A stretch of DNA of 64,000 bases from assembly GCA_963377175.1 (NCBI GenBank), contig CAUJNA010001019.1:32501-96500 (forward strand). The letters are read 5' to 3'. Each line of letters begins with the position of its first letter. Position 1 is the stretch's first letter. The translations under genes and the position numbers were made by a program. This document shows positions 44,336-56,229 of this stretch, piece after piece. This DNA is from Effrenium voratum. Lineage: Eukaryota; Sar; Dinophyceae; Suessiales; Symbiodiniaceae. The notes under the pieces are model-generated. The model was not told the DNA's origin. It searched no databases and saw only the letters and a program-made list of their open reading frames with translations.

Positions 44336-45649
44336 AGTGTTGGTCGCCGGTCGCTGGGCATTTAGGATGTGGTCATCGTGGCGACAGGGCGGAACTGGCC
44401 GGGAGACCAGTGGCGCGCAGGCCGCCGCACAGCCGCCGTCATGGAATGGCTACAGGTTGCAACGGATGGAGCTCCATAAGAGTACCAATTTCCCAGCACG
44501 TGGGTGGAAGAACGGAAAATAAGGGAGGGAGGGGGCCCTCATGATTTACAGTTGGGGGTGAGGGTGCCGCAAACATGGTTGGTGGACATGAGTTCCCTAC
44601 CGTTGCATGAGCGTTCATAGCTGGAATGTCAATCTTTCAGCAGTGGTATGGGCCGGCCATTCCATAGTGCCCCAAAGAGGGCCCACACTATGGACGGACA
44701 AAACCCAGTGACAGGGTTTTGCCTTGTTTGGGTGGAAAAAACTGGTTGGTTGTGGCCTTGTGAGGCCTTGGCTTTCAGCTCTCCCTGGGCTGCTCGGAGG
44801 AGGCGCTCGAGTCACAGAGTGGGTTCGCCGAAGTCAGGGTTTTCCTCGATTCTCCACTTTGGCTCGCAGCACCATGTTTTGGGATCTTTTGGGTCAATCT
44901 CAAGGGAAGTCAAGGAAGCTCTACCAAAAACATAATATATTGGGAGGGGGGCAATTTTTGACCTCGGCTTGCATGAGCTTTTTCCTGCTGCCATGCTTGT
45001 GCGGTTTTTCGAGCCAAGTACCAACAGCATTCTTTCAAGCCTCTACAGGTGTCGCAGTGTATCGCCGAGATGTTTGCCCGACAACTGCATGATCCTTGGG
45101 ATGGTTCCAAGGGGCGCGGGTCTGATAGGCCCGATTGGCTCGATCCCCAAATTTGCGTGTTGGGCGCGGTACGTGCGCTTCCACGCAGGCATTGGCAGAG
45201 CAAACGATGGTAGGTTTGATGCCTTGCATACAAGTCCAGTGGAGATATCATGTAGGGGCATATTCAGAGCACAATATCAGACTGTATCTGAGAGCATGAA
45301 CACAAGACTTGTAAGAAGAGCACGGCAAAACGGGCTACGCAACAGTTGCATATCGATCATTGCATATTGCTGCAGCTGTTGGCCATGTGCCTCGATGGCT
45401 GCTTTCTGCAAGTCCCGTGGCCCTGTGGAGCCTCGATCGAGGATGATTGGGACCAACTTGATCTGGACTATGACATGGAGGTGCGCAGCTTGCGGCCGGA
45501 ACACACAAATTTTGCTCGGTCGTGGTCAGTCCACCAATAGATTCCTGCGTTGGAACCAAAGCTCGTTTTGTAACAGGTTGCACGCGAAAATTACCCTGTT
45601 TGCACCCCTTTGAAAGAGAAGCCACCAGTTAGATGGGTGCAATTGCCAG
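44336..45649. other. Spacer before the acyltransferase, possible upstream exon
   Basis: Mostly unassigned. The piece at 45412-45538 reads VPWPCGASIEDDWDQLDLDY, then DMEVRSL, follows a CAAG acceptor-like site, and could be a 5' exon of the acyltransferase gene. The remainder shows no motif. Confidence 0.35.
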
Positions 45650-47820
45650 ATGGTTGAGGCCAGCCCCTTCAACCTGCTGCTGGTGCCTCCGATATGCACG
45701 GCCACGCTGTATCGCGCCAAAGAGATCCCCTTGGACTTCTTGAAGGGCCGAGTGCCTTGACCCGATGGCTTGACGTCACGTCTTGAGGTGTTTGCTTCAA
45801 GTCACATTGACAGAAGCACTAACGGCTCAAGAGGGCCTTTGTAGCAAAGGACCATCACCCCCCAAATACAAATTGAGTAGAATGCCATGATTTGTCGAGT
45901 TGATGTGGATGTCTTTGTTACGTATGACTTGGTCAGCGACGGCATGGGCGAGAAGGGCTCGTTGCGTTTGTTGTCAGGGTTCCTGGAACATTTGCCAACA
46001 TCCAACCGTGGTCAAGCTTGATTTGTTTGGGGTTTCTCGTGGTGCTCCCTGTCAGTGCCAGTCGGGGTTGGCGGGCAAGCCAAGAGAAGTTTTGTACAGA
46101 GTGCTTTGCCAAAGGTACGTCAGATTGTGGAGGCAAATCCTTGGCTTGGCGGGCGGCTCCGGAAATCTTGCGGGCGTCCAGCTCTCAGAGTGAACCACAG
46201 CTCATTCCTCGGACCGTGGAAAGAGCGAGGTCCATTTCTCGCCGTTCCTCCTAGTCCGGGCAATCACTTCATGGAAGCTCGGCATTAGCATGCTGCCAGC
46301 ACGCTGAATCCAGCGATATCGAGCAGCTCGAGCAGCTTAGGAATGCAGCTCTTCTTTTACAATGAGTTCCGGAGCAGACTTCCATGACCTGTCTCAGCAT
46401 GTACTGGAGTCAGAGGCCACATTGAAGTGTGGGCTCTTGGCACTGAACCAGAACGAGCAACTCTTCCGAGTGGCCGTCATCCCGGCCAACCCAGACCATT
46501 TCCTCTTGGTAGTTTCCCTCAACCACACCATTGGCCGCCTGCCTGCATGGTGCGCATGAATCTAGTTGCCCGTCTGTGCGGACGTTAGTTGCCTCTGTCT
46601 ACCTTGCCAAGGAGATGGATACACTTTTTACAAGCTCTACAGCATGCTTGAGCCAAATGAAGCTTGGAATGAAGAAAATCCGATGTGGCAGGGCGAAGCC
46701 AAGCACGGCATTCCTGAGGCATCTATTCTACAGATGAACCCACTGCGTCAGTCTGGATTTGCCTGCCTGGCTGAACAGTGCATTGGTGAATCGCAGTTTG
46801 CACTGCCCTTAGTTGAGGAAGCAATTCATATTGCAAACTGGCCACGTGCCAACATGTCACTGCATTCTTGCATGGGCTCAGGCAGAATTTCCGGTGGTCT
46901 ATGGTCTGCTTGGGAGGGATATGGGGAACTCACCCTACCAAACCAGTTAGACTGCACTTTTTGGGACCCCCCTTTGAGTTGGTTGTGGAGGCAAACCCAA
47001 AGCAAAGGAAGCTTCCGGGAGTTTACATGGAGAGGCATCCATGTGGCTAAGAACTGGCTCACGACCTGTCCAACGATGCTGGGCCTGCTGCGAAGCTTCT
47101 GTCTCTGGCATCCCCCAAAACCAGAAGTGCGATATGTCGATCAGGACTGGCTTGCAAGTCTCAAGTCCCAAGATGCGAGCCTCTCCACCAACGACATCTT
47201 GACATCACACCTGTTGACGAAATCACGGTTCGGCTACGGGTACATGTCGATCAATCTTCGGAACCGGGGACTGGGGGCCGACGACGCCAATGCGGGGAAC
47301 TATGTTCATAGAGTCCACCTCGCCCCCGGCGACTTCGCGGAGCCGGACGGCGTGCGAAAGTCCATCTCCGAGCCCTTCCGTTTCCGCGGCCTGGCAAATC
47401 TTGAATCGCGAATCGACGCTTTGAGCTTTCGGTTTCCTTTTTTTTGGCCCCATTTTTTTGGCGATACTGTGGATGGACGAAATCCTGCACCACTTTGAAA
47501 CCATGGGAGACCACTGCTTTTTGTATTTAGAGGGGAATCAGCACTCCAGGGTTTCTTAGGTGGTGCAGGGTTTCGTCCATCCACAGTATCACCCTGTGTT
47601 TCTCGGTTTGAGCAGTGAGGCGGGCAAGACGCTGTGCCGGGATGCTGGGAGTCCATCACGACGAGTCATGGCCTAGTGTCCAACTGGGCCAGTTTGTTTT
47701 ATGAGGTGTCGCTGCCCGGCTCACAGCATCTCTCCCACATGCCAATCCTCTCATATCCGCAGCCGGGGTTTGGGCTGCTGCTAATATTCAAACCCAGACG
47801 AGACGAGCATCCTGTCTAAA
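45650..47820 (+). CDS. HxxxDG acyltransferase (condensation/BAHD-like fold), multi-exon
   Basis: Exon at 45650 reads MVEASPFNLLLVPPICTATL; the exon around 46085-46165 reads KVRQIVEANPWLGGRL. The exon ending 46533 and that starting 46612 join across a GC-AG intron (46534-46611) to give SLNHTIGDGYTFYKLY, the HxxxDG catalytic signature of CoA-dependent acyltransferases and condensation domains. A later exon (about 47131-47361) reads VDQDWLASLKSQD, LSTNDILTSHLL, YMSINLRNRGLGADDANAGN and GDFAEPDGVRKSI. The exon after the 47463-47590 hairpin element reads GLVSNWASLFYEVSLPGS. The order fits an acyl-transfer enzyme of about 450-500 residues, the His acting as general base. Substrate unknown. The 5' end, some middle junctions and the exact stop (placed at the in-frame TAA near 47818) are inferred. 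Confidence 0.65.
47463..47590. mobile_element. 128-bp hairpin element with ~40-bp terminal inverted repeats in an acyltransferase intron
   Basis: The left end GATACTGTGGATGGACGAAA continues TCCTGCACCACTTTGAAAC. The right end, read on the other strand, is GATACTGTGGATGGACGAAA then CCCTGCACCACCTAAGAAAC. The arms are therefore nearly identical over about 40 bases, with roughly 45 bases between them, and the similarity continues two or three bases outward. It lies between two exons of the acyltransferase. Non-coding; best described as a MITE or introner-like element. Confidence 0.8.
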
Positions 47821-48469
47821 TTGGGTGCACTGCATGTTGCCACGACTGATTGTGTCACAATGTGTCTTGAACTTGTGCCATTTCTCATTCGCGCGGAGTG
47901 TTGCAGCTGAGGCTAGCTGTTTACTACTACATCCGCAACAAGGCAGCCTTTGAAGATGCATCCTCTTCACCTATGTTCGGATCTTCATTTAATCCTTTCG
48001 CATGACGAAGTCATGCCAAAGGGCCAGGCCTTGATGATGCCAAAGTGCATCAATTTTGGTTGCAAAGTGCAGCTTAGTGAGGGTTTGCTTGATGCCTCCC
48101 TCGGAGTAAATCGTGATTTGCGCTGGGCGACTTCTTTCTCCTAGTTTGTGCCATCAACCCGTCAATCATACGACAAGAGGAAAGCTAGTTTGAGCATTTC
48201 TCTTATCAGATAGCTCATACGGTCTGTAGTCACACGGTGCACATCATTTGTCATAGTGCCGCGGGAGATGCGCAGGCCTTGATATTGAAGTTCACCTTGC
48301 AGCCAGCCGAAGACCTGGAAAAGACACTGCAGCAGGCCTGAACAGATTTAGCTTTTGCATTTTGCCGGGTCCCGTTTTGGAGGGATGCACAACCGTGTCC
48401 GAGCTGCAAGGGCACTTGTCACCAATGCGGTAAGGGCGTTACCCCGCATGCCAACAGCCCATTGGTATC
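47821..48469. other. Stretch with no supported gene
   Basis: A piece at 47956-48100 (reading HLCSDLHLILSHDEVMPKG) might be a late exon or 3' untranslated part of the acyltransferase gene. Nothing else seen. Confidence 0.3.
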
Positions 48470-48598
48470 TCTCTCTCTCTCTCTGTGTGTGTGTGTGCNN
48501 NNNNNNNNNNNNNNNNNNNNNNNNNNNNNNNNNNNNNNNNNNNNNNNNNNNNNNNNNNNNNNNNNNNNNNNNNNNNNNNNNNNNNNNNNNNNNNNNNN
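48470..48598. other. CT/GT microsatellite followed by 100-N assembly gap
   Basis: (CT)n then (GT)n at 48470-48498 runs directly into unknown bases 48499-48598. The round figure of 100 N suggests a scaffold gap of unspecified true length, broken at a simple repeat. Confidence 0.95.
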
Positions 48599-48783
48599 TT
48601 TGAAGGTGAGCGGACTGCCAGCAAGGTTCGCAAAGATTGTTGCAAGACGACCATTTCGGCCCTTTTCGGCGCACTTGATGCATGCGATGACCCCATGTAC
48701 TGTGCTATTGGCGGAAGTGTTTTTGAGAGTTGTATAACTGTCTTGGCATTGAACGGCAATCGCTGGGACCCTGCTGCAAAGTG
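48599..48783 (+). CDS. Exon-like segment after the gap, unidentified
   Basis: Open from the gap edge to TGA at 48781. It reads FEGERTASKVRKDCCKTTIS, ALFGALDACDDPMYCAIGG, SVFES. The Asp/Cys-rich middle is protein-like; an acceptor (GCAAG at 48622-48626) could start the real exon at GTTCGC. No family recognised. Upstream exons may be hidden in the gap. Confidence 0.4.
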
Positions 48784-51700
48784 AGGGTTGCCCAACAACT
48801 GTGCACGCTTCATTCAGATTCTGGGGTAGGTACGCCACCCATTTTAGTCTATCTTAGTGAGGATTGGGATGTTCACTGGGGGTACGGGCTTTTGACCCAT
48901 GGCCATTTGCGCTGAGCTCATTCATCATCGCCTTTTCATCCGATTGCTTTGGCAGCCAGTTGCTCCTGAGCCGTGCCCGCTTCGGCGTGGCTTAGTTGTC
49001 GGTGTCCGCTCTGTTTGCTTGTTCATTTGGCGTGTTCAGTTGTTACCAGTTGATGTTTTTGTTTATTTATAGCTGTCTTCATGTCTTTGTTCGTGCACGA
49101 GTTTGACGCTTCAATTGCTTGTCCCTGCTTCTATGGTTCATTGGTTTGCTTGCTCCTTCTCGAACTCGCTTGCTTGTTTGCTTGGTCCAGGTTTGCCTTT
49201 GTTTTAAAAAGACAGAAATAGACAAGAAACGAGAGTTTCTTGTGTTGCTTGAACAGGTGCCACATTTTCTTTGCACGTTTGACACATACTTCGCTGTTCT
49301 GCACTTGTGTGTGTGTGTGTGTGTTGGTGCGCGTGTGACGCTTGTTGTCGTTTTGTGCCTTTGCATGCTCATGCGTTTCAATGGGCATCGGCGGTGTTTG
49401 GTTTGTTTTGCTTTCTGTTGGTTCACTTTCGCATTTTTTCTGGGTATTGGCTCTGAGCCAAGTGGTCACAGGGCTGGCTGTGGGTGTTGGGCCTTCCTCC
49501 GGCGCTCCTCAGCGCTGAGCTCGGGAGCTGAGCACTTCGCTTCCTTGCGATGGCATCTGCTGAGATCGCATCCGCTGTGCAATAGAGAACCCCAAAGAGG
49601 ACAACGGAGCACCGGTCAATTCGATGTGCTCGCTACAAACAAGTTTGCAGGAGGGGGAAGGCCTCCAGGGTTCGACCGGAACGCACGGCTCAGAACTGAG
49701 TCTGTCCTTTGAGTGGAGTCGCGTTGTCATGTGCTGCAGGTGAATTGAGTTTTGGTTCCTTCCTCGATATGTGGGATAGCGCCAGCCTCAATGTGCGTGT
49801 CATCATGTCAGATTTGACCCGGCACTCAGGTGTAACCAAGCTTTCCAAAAGGCATGGCAAGAGAACAGGGAAGTGCTGCCCTCAGACAATGTCCTGTGTC
49901 TCGCCTCGTGCCTAATGGCTCGCTTCCAACCCCCGCATGACCAGATGCGCCACTCCGGCAACCCTCTGTGTACTTTCCAATTGAGCTTAGAAAATTCCCA
50001 TTAGCACGGCAAGCCGCCGCGAGTTGAAAACTTCAAGCGGCGAACCCTTTGAACACGTTTGATTCAAACTCTCTTTTTTTCTTACATCAGTCTGGGTCGT
50101 GAGTGAGTGAATCTGTGTCGCCTGAAGCGAGTCCTTGACCTCAGACAAGATGCTGCAATCAGGACGCAAGCTGGTCCGCGAGCCGCCTTGGCCTACTTGG
50201 ATCGACAGCTCAGGCGCGGATGCTTCGATGCACGGCATTGTCGGATATTCATGCTTTCCATGTGAATGCCTTGTGACGCCTGGGAGTGTCAGGCCACTGC
50301 AAGTTGCGCCGCGGTTAACTTTCACGCAACTTGGATCGAGGTTCACGCACACCTCAACCTTTGTTGTCTCCCATATACAAGCAAGGATGACGTGTGTTCA
50401 TGGCATTTTGAACGGTTCAGTGACAGAGTTATTACTTTGGTGCAGCAATCGTGTCAAGAGGTGCTTTCCAAAGCCAAGGTCTTACTACCATTCACAGGAG
50501 GCGCGTGCAGACCGCCAACGATGCGCAGAGCATCGTACAAAGTGCCGTTTGCCCTGTCGCCAGGTAGTGCAGCATGTGCATCGGGCGGGTGCAAAAGGCC
50601 TGCTTGCTGAACCATCAGGCCTACGCAGCTTTTTGATAGAAGAGTGTTCCACTGCAAGGTTGGGTAGTTTTGGTTGGCGACGCTGCCTGCGGCAAGCCAT
50701 TCTACCTGGGAAGTAATCTGCACAGGTCTTAGCTGTTGTACCTTCATTACCGCTTCAAAGGAGCGTTTGATCAGACTGCTGGCCAGCGTTTTGTTGAGGA
50801 ATGGACATTTGCAGGATGCCATGGCTTTATTGCCGGCTGCCAAGATTCTGAGTGGCAAATTCCGAGCACTTCTGATCAAAGGTCAGCACCCTGGATCAGT
50901 TGGCCAAAGAGCCGAGAAGGAGCCACCGCCATTTCGCGTGATCTGGCCGGTCGACTTCGCGGCGGAAGGTGTTTGTAAGGTGATGCTGGATGCACACCGC
51001 ACTAACACACACACACAAACAAAACAAAACAACTAATAAGAACACATGACGGATGTGGCGCACACTTGGCGAATCCCGAATTTCCGGACTTGAAGGGCCC
51101 CGCCAAAAACCTGGGGGTGCTTGCTGCCAAACCCATCTCAACAGCCACATGTTTGCAGGAGATGCCGAGGGTGCTGAAGCTGATGCGCCTTTCAAGTACC
51201 GTACTTGGTCGGGTTGGATGCTGCTGGCGTGTCTGCCACAAATCTGAGCGCCTTCAGGCGCTATGTGAACGAGTATCGTAAGCGCATTGCTGAGAGCAAA
51301 GGCGGGCCTAATTGACAGAGCGAACAACGGCACAATGCATGGGCGTTTTAGGGACCATGTTCCATATGTCAAATCACCGATGGGGCTCACCTTGTTTGCC
51401 AGGTTTTCGAAGCTGCGCAAAGGTAGGGAAAGGGAGCCAGTGTCCCGCCCGATGAGACCTGTTAGATGTTTAGTTCTGATGCTGGAGCAAGACGCCTCAG
51501 TGTTGCCACAATGCTGGGCTTGCAAAGCAAGCTGAGTGATTAGACGGAGATTAAAAAGCAATCAGAGGAACCGCCTTGAGACGGGTCTACAATCCAGAGC
51601 TCTTGACTCCTCCCACGGTAGTCGGATATTCCACGCGGAGCTTTACGACGCTCGATTCGAGAAGCCATGATCACCGCATGCCAGTCCTGGGAGTGCGTAC

Positions 51701-51951
51701 TGGCACAGCGAATTGAGTCTGGCTACAGATTGCCAGGCCTGGACGAGGCCTCCGAGCATTCGATGCCGGCAGCTCATTTTTCTGGCTGTTCTGGTCTCAA
51801 AAGAGTGATGTCTGATCGGTTCATAGGGGCGTTTCCTTGAAGGATTTGACTTCTCGGACTCCAACCCCAAGTCCACTGATGGCGAAATGGATGCAACTGT
51901 TTCGCTAACTGTAGAACGGCTCGAGCAGACTGCCAGACTGCCAGACTGCCT
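48784..51951. other. Long stretch without an identified gene
   Basis: 48950-49470 is T/TTG-rich with (GT)n at 49304-49323. 50440-50640 and 50740-50970 have overlapping open frames but no motif. 51001-51025 is ACACACA-rich. 51060-51250 is open (KGPAKNLGVLAAKPISTATC) and might be an exon. 51430 on is unremarkable. Confidence 0.35.
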
Positions 51952-52108
51952 TTGACTCATTCTGTGCGAAAAGTCGTGCGGATGGCGAAGCTTCTGGAAG
52001 ACGTGAAGGAGGCTCGCTTGGCGCAGCTCTTTGAGCATCTCGGCCCTGTGTTTTCTTTGGGGGTGGATACTGTGGCTCAATGTCGGGCATACTGCCAAAC
52101 ATATGGCC
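51952..52108 (+). CDS. Exon-like segment, unidentified
   Basis: Reads SVRKVVRMAKLLEDVKEARL, AQLFEHLGPVFSLGVDTVAQ, CRAYCQTYG: a well-formed helical sequence. It lies 0.5 kb upstream of the Lys/Glu-rich exon at 52627 on the same strand and could be an earlier exon of that gene. Splice sites not resolved. Confidence 0.4.
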
Positions 52109-52626
52109 CAACGTTTTTGTTTTTTTTTACTTAAACTTTACACGCTCCGCGTTGCCTGCCTCGGCCCAAGTGGCGAATGTGCGAATGAAGCAGTTCCGTT
52201 TTTGCAGCGCAGCCGGGCGGGCTGCTGCGGTCCAAGTCGCAACCTGCAAACCAAAGGGCGCAGTGATGAGTCGCGAAAGATTCCGAGCTTGATTCTTCCA
52301 CAAACATGCCCTTGTCTGGAAAAAACAGTACTGAACAGCACCCATGTGTAGCTCAGGTCTTAACATTTAAGCGATTTATATAAGCCTGCGGTTTGGTCGC
52401 TGAGGCTACTTGGATAGACTTGGTTGTCAAACCACACTTAACTTTCCACATCTCAAGGCTGTATGGACGGGGTTGGTCAAGATCGGATTGACTGCATCTG
52501 GGCCAGGCGACTTTCAGTTTCTACCCGTTATGCTTAATGGTGTCCATATGTGATCAACGTATTGGTTTCATTTTTGGTGGTGGCCGCGCTACATTCTCCT
52601 CCTCCCCCCTTTACCCTCCCTGCCAG
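52109..52626. other. Presumed intron
   Basis: Ends with a strong pyrimidine tract (TTCTCCTCCTCCCCCCTTTA-like) and CCAG at 52623-52626, a textbook acceptor for the exon that follows. No coding signal inside. Confidence 0.5.
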
Positions 52627-53629
52627 GTATGACATTTGCACTCCAAAGATCGCAAAGGGATTTCTCGAGAAGCTGTCCAAGATGGAGGCTGAAGATGCTT
52701 CCTCAGATGAGGCTAAGGAAGTTCTCAAGTTCAAAGATCAGCTAAAGGCCGCAGCCGAAGGAGAGGGAGGAGATTGGACCGAAGCAGTGGACGACGGTTG
52801 CATCCAAATCTTCGACCAACTTCAGAGCTGGGAAGGTCAGATCAAGGAGGGAAGGGTCCGACCTCGAGAGATCGAGGGCCTGGTCCAGTTTGTGGAAGAA
52901 AAATTGGGAAGCATGCCAAAGATGAGCAAGTTTAAGGATGCGGTTCTTGAAAAGGCGAAGCCAATGGTGGCAGCTGCGAAGAAAGCTGCAAATGACAAGG
53001 AGCAATATGGCGTCCTGAGTGACTTGAAGTTTAGCACGGACCTAGCAGACGGGGTCATAGCCACCTATGGAATGCTTGGCTTCACTTGTCCACATTTCAT
53101 CATTGAGGGGACTGCCACGCCCGTGGAGCAACTGGAGTCAAAGCTGAAGAAGTTTCAGGAAGGATTGGACGTCGACCCTGACTCCGAGCTTGGGAAGCAA
53201 CTGGCTGCCGGCATTGAGAAGCTGAAAGGCCTCATGCCACAGATGGCATTGATATGCAAGGAGAACCCACGGGAGAGCATGCAAGAGGCAGCTGACCACA
53301 AGCAAACGATTGCATTGAAGGCTACGCTCATGGCAGGGGCGGCAGTCGCAATCAAAAGCAACAAAGAACAGCTGACCAAAATGATCGAGAAGTCCGAAGC
53401 AGCTCTGAAAGAAGATGGAGAGGCCACGCTTTTTGAGGGTGAAGCCAAGCAGAAGATTCTCACCAAGGAGCAATACGACAAGGCCCTCGAGGTGCTAAAG
53501 GCAAAGTTGAAAGAGCTCAACGAGAAGGAGGCAACTGCGAAAACGGAGAAAGCCGAGAAGGCTGAAGCCGAAGCGAAAGAGAAGACCGAGAAGACGGAGA
53601 AGGCTGACTCGGACGCCAAGGCAGCCTAG
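52627..53629 (+). CDS. Lys/Glu-rich helical protein, long terminal exon, unidentified
   Basis: Single open run of 334 codons from the acceptor to TAG at 53627. It starts YDICTPKIAKGFLEKLSKME. Residue pattern is almost entirely amphipathic and charged helix (for example EKLGSMPKMSKFKDAVLEK and QLESKLKKFQEGLDVD), with short hydrophobic stretches (ATYGMLGFTCPHFI; TLMAGAAVAI). The last 60 residues are a Lys/Glu/Ala repeat (KTEKAEKAEAEAKEKTEKTE). It lacks Trp-rich or Cys-rich domains, and the hydrophobic stretches are too short and polar for confident membrane segments. It could be a structural or binding protein of coiled-coil type. It is the longest uninterrupted convincing coding exon in the window. 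A start codon upstream at 52550 is open in frame but would read through the pyrimidine tract and acceptor. Confidence 0.7.
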
Positions 53630-55267
53630 GAGTCTTAGGCCAAACTGCCAAGTTCTACCTTGGTTGCTTTTCACTTTTTGTCCACAAGGCCAATGGTGGT
53701 ACCACGAAGTGGGACGCTAGGCTCGTGGGCCGCTTCCAACAGGAAGCTCAATCCGATACATCATGGCGCGTTGCAACAAGGGCAATGCTGCCCCCAAAGA
53801 TAATTTGTTGGAAGCCTTGGAACAATTGAACTGAAAGCAGCATAGCTACCAAGAGATCTCAGCACCGACAGGTGATTGCCCCCCAACAAAGAAGCAACAT
53901 CCTCAAACAGCTGGAATTCAATGTCCAAGCAGAAATTACTTGATGGTTGTTGCAAGCCGTTCCATTTCGGAATCCGCAGACATAGCTGTTTGCATTTGTC
54001 CGAGGCTTTTTGCCCTGGATCGAGAGGCGCTGGTCTCCACATTTTCACCGGCGCAACATGACAGACTTTGTTAGTGGCCACGTGTTTCCAATTTGTAGCG
54101 TGGGCAGCATGTGTGGACATGTGTTGGCTGTTTCGTTGGCATTGCTGAGTCTTGCCGGAGTTGATGATTGCCGCTGCTTCCAATGCTTGCCTCGCAGGCC
54201 TAATCCCTTGACATAGCCTTGCTGGGCCCTGCGGGCTGAGAAAGGAGCTCCAGGCTGGGGGAGCTTGGTATCAATTGCTAGAAGAGCCCTTTTGGTATTT
54301 TCTGGGCCTGCGGCCTCTAGCCGGCTACGCCTCTTTGAAGTTATACCACGTCATGTCATGTTTAGAAACGTATCCTGTGCTATGATATGGATGGTTAGGT
54401 TATGCATGTTGCCCACCCCAACCCCAGATGATGCCGGGGATGCCAGCTTTCTTGGCCCCAGCCGGGCCCCAACCCAGAAGGCTGACATGGGGTCGCGCGC
54501 GCGCCAGAGGCCCCAGAAAGAGCAGCCCAAAAAGAGCAGCCCGCAAGCCAGCCCGGAAACGCAAATGCAATAAAACACCGTAAATAGCAGCGTTTTGTGG
54601 CTGGGGTCGCGCGCGCGCGCGCGCCAGAAGGCCCGAAAACGAGCGGGAAAAAACACAAGGACCGCGCAGCACGCGAGCCAGCCACAGCAAAAGCAAAGCG
54701 GACAGAACAACAGCCCACCGCTCAGCACAGCAGTTTTTGACGGTATTTACAGCGTTTTGTAGAGCGAGGACCCAGCATCGCCGGCATGCCCGGCAGCGCT
54801 TGTCGCCAAAATGCGCGAAAACGAGCCTCGCTTATATCCCTCCGACACCTTCTAAAAAAACAGTGCTTTTTTGGTAGAGAGGCTTTTTGGAAGGAAGTCA
54901 TGCAGACAAGCCCCGCTGAAGCATCACCCAGGCCCAACCCCAGACCCTGATGATGTCAGCCACATGGCCTAAACCCTGCATATACGCAATGTTTTGCGAG
55001 GGTTTCACAGGCAAGCAAAACCGCAAGCCCGAGCTGGTGATGCAGAGGTGCCGGATTTAGGCCACGCATCACGACCAAGTGACAAGGGTCGGCGGCGCCA
55101 GGGTGCAGCCCCTATAGCTAAAGCTAGCAGGCTACTTGCCTAGCGGCGACATGCTACCCCAGGAGGCGTAGCCGGATTTAGCAGGCTGACGCCTGATGCC
55201 GCCGACCCCCAAGGAACAGGGGTTACGCGCCAGGGCCCGGGGATTGAAACACGATGCAATTTGGCCC
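53630..55267. other. Stretch with no supported gene
   Basis: Contains two GC-dinucleotide runs (54495-54504 and 54607-54623) each beside GTCGCGCGCG and followed by GCCAGA, and a duplicated CAGCGTTTTGT motif (54586 and 54751). This suggests a small decayed duplication. No gene seen; open frames on both strands are compositional. Confidence 0.4.
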
Positions 55268-55850
55268 CTCAGTATCATCATCGTTATCATCATCATCATT
55301 ATCATCATCATTGGCATCAGCATCATCATCATCATCGTCATCAGCATCACCATTCATCATCATCATCACCATCAGCATCATCATCATCATCGTCATCATC
55401 ATCCTTTTCACCATCCATCATCATCATCATGATCATCATTCATCATCATCATCCATCATCATCATCATCATAATAATCCGTCATCGCCATCATCGTCATC
55501 ATCCTGAGCATCATCAGCATCAGCCATCATCATCATTAACACCGTTATCATTCATCATCATTTTCATCGCCATCACTACTATCGTCGTCATTATCATCAC
55601 CATCATCATCACCGTCATCATCATCATCCATCATCAGCAACGCTCATCATCTTTCATCATTATCATCATTCATTACCCTGAGCATCATCAACAGTATCCT
55701 CATAATCATCATTCTCACCATCATCATTCATCATCACTATCATCACCATCAGCATCAGCATCATCATCATCACCCATCACCATCACCATTATCTTCATCA
55801 TTCATCATCATCCATCGTCATCATCCTTCATCATCATTCATCATCATTAC

Positions 55851-55900
<50 letters not shown>

Positions 55901-56044
55901 ATCATAATCATCATCACCATCATCATCCATCATCCTCATCATCATCATCGTCATCATCCTGAGCATCATCAGCATCATCATCACCATCATCGTCATCGGC
56001 ATCATCGTCATCATTAATCATCATCGCCAGCACCATCATCATCA

Positions 56045-56078
<34 letters not shown>

Positions 56079-56208
56079 CCATCATCATCCATCATCACCG
56101 GCATCATCATCCTCCTCCGTCGCCATCATCATCATCATCATTATCGGCATCGTCATCATCACCATCATCGTTAATCATCATCATTATCGTCTTCGTCATC
56201 ATCAGGGT
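55268..56208. repeat. ATC trinucleotide microsatellite, about 940 bp
   Basis: Imperfect (ATC/TCA/CAT)n with frequent single changes and short insertions such as CTGAGC, repeated at 55504, 55679 and 55959. Open frames encode His, Ser or Ile runs and are artefacts. Confidence 0.95.
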
Positions 56209-56229
56209 TGGAGGTTAGGGTTAGAGTTT

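Noticed and set aside
48348..48838. Open frames crossing the gap
   Set aside because: They span 100 unknown bases, so frame continuity is meaningless.
55254..55907. 217-residue His/Ser/Ile-rich open frame
   Set aside because: A translation of the ATC microsatellite with no non-repeat coding flank.
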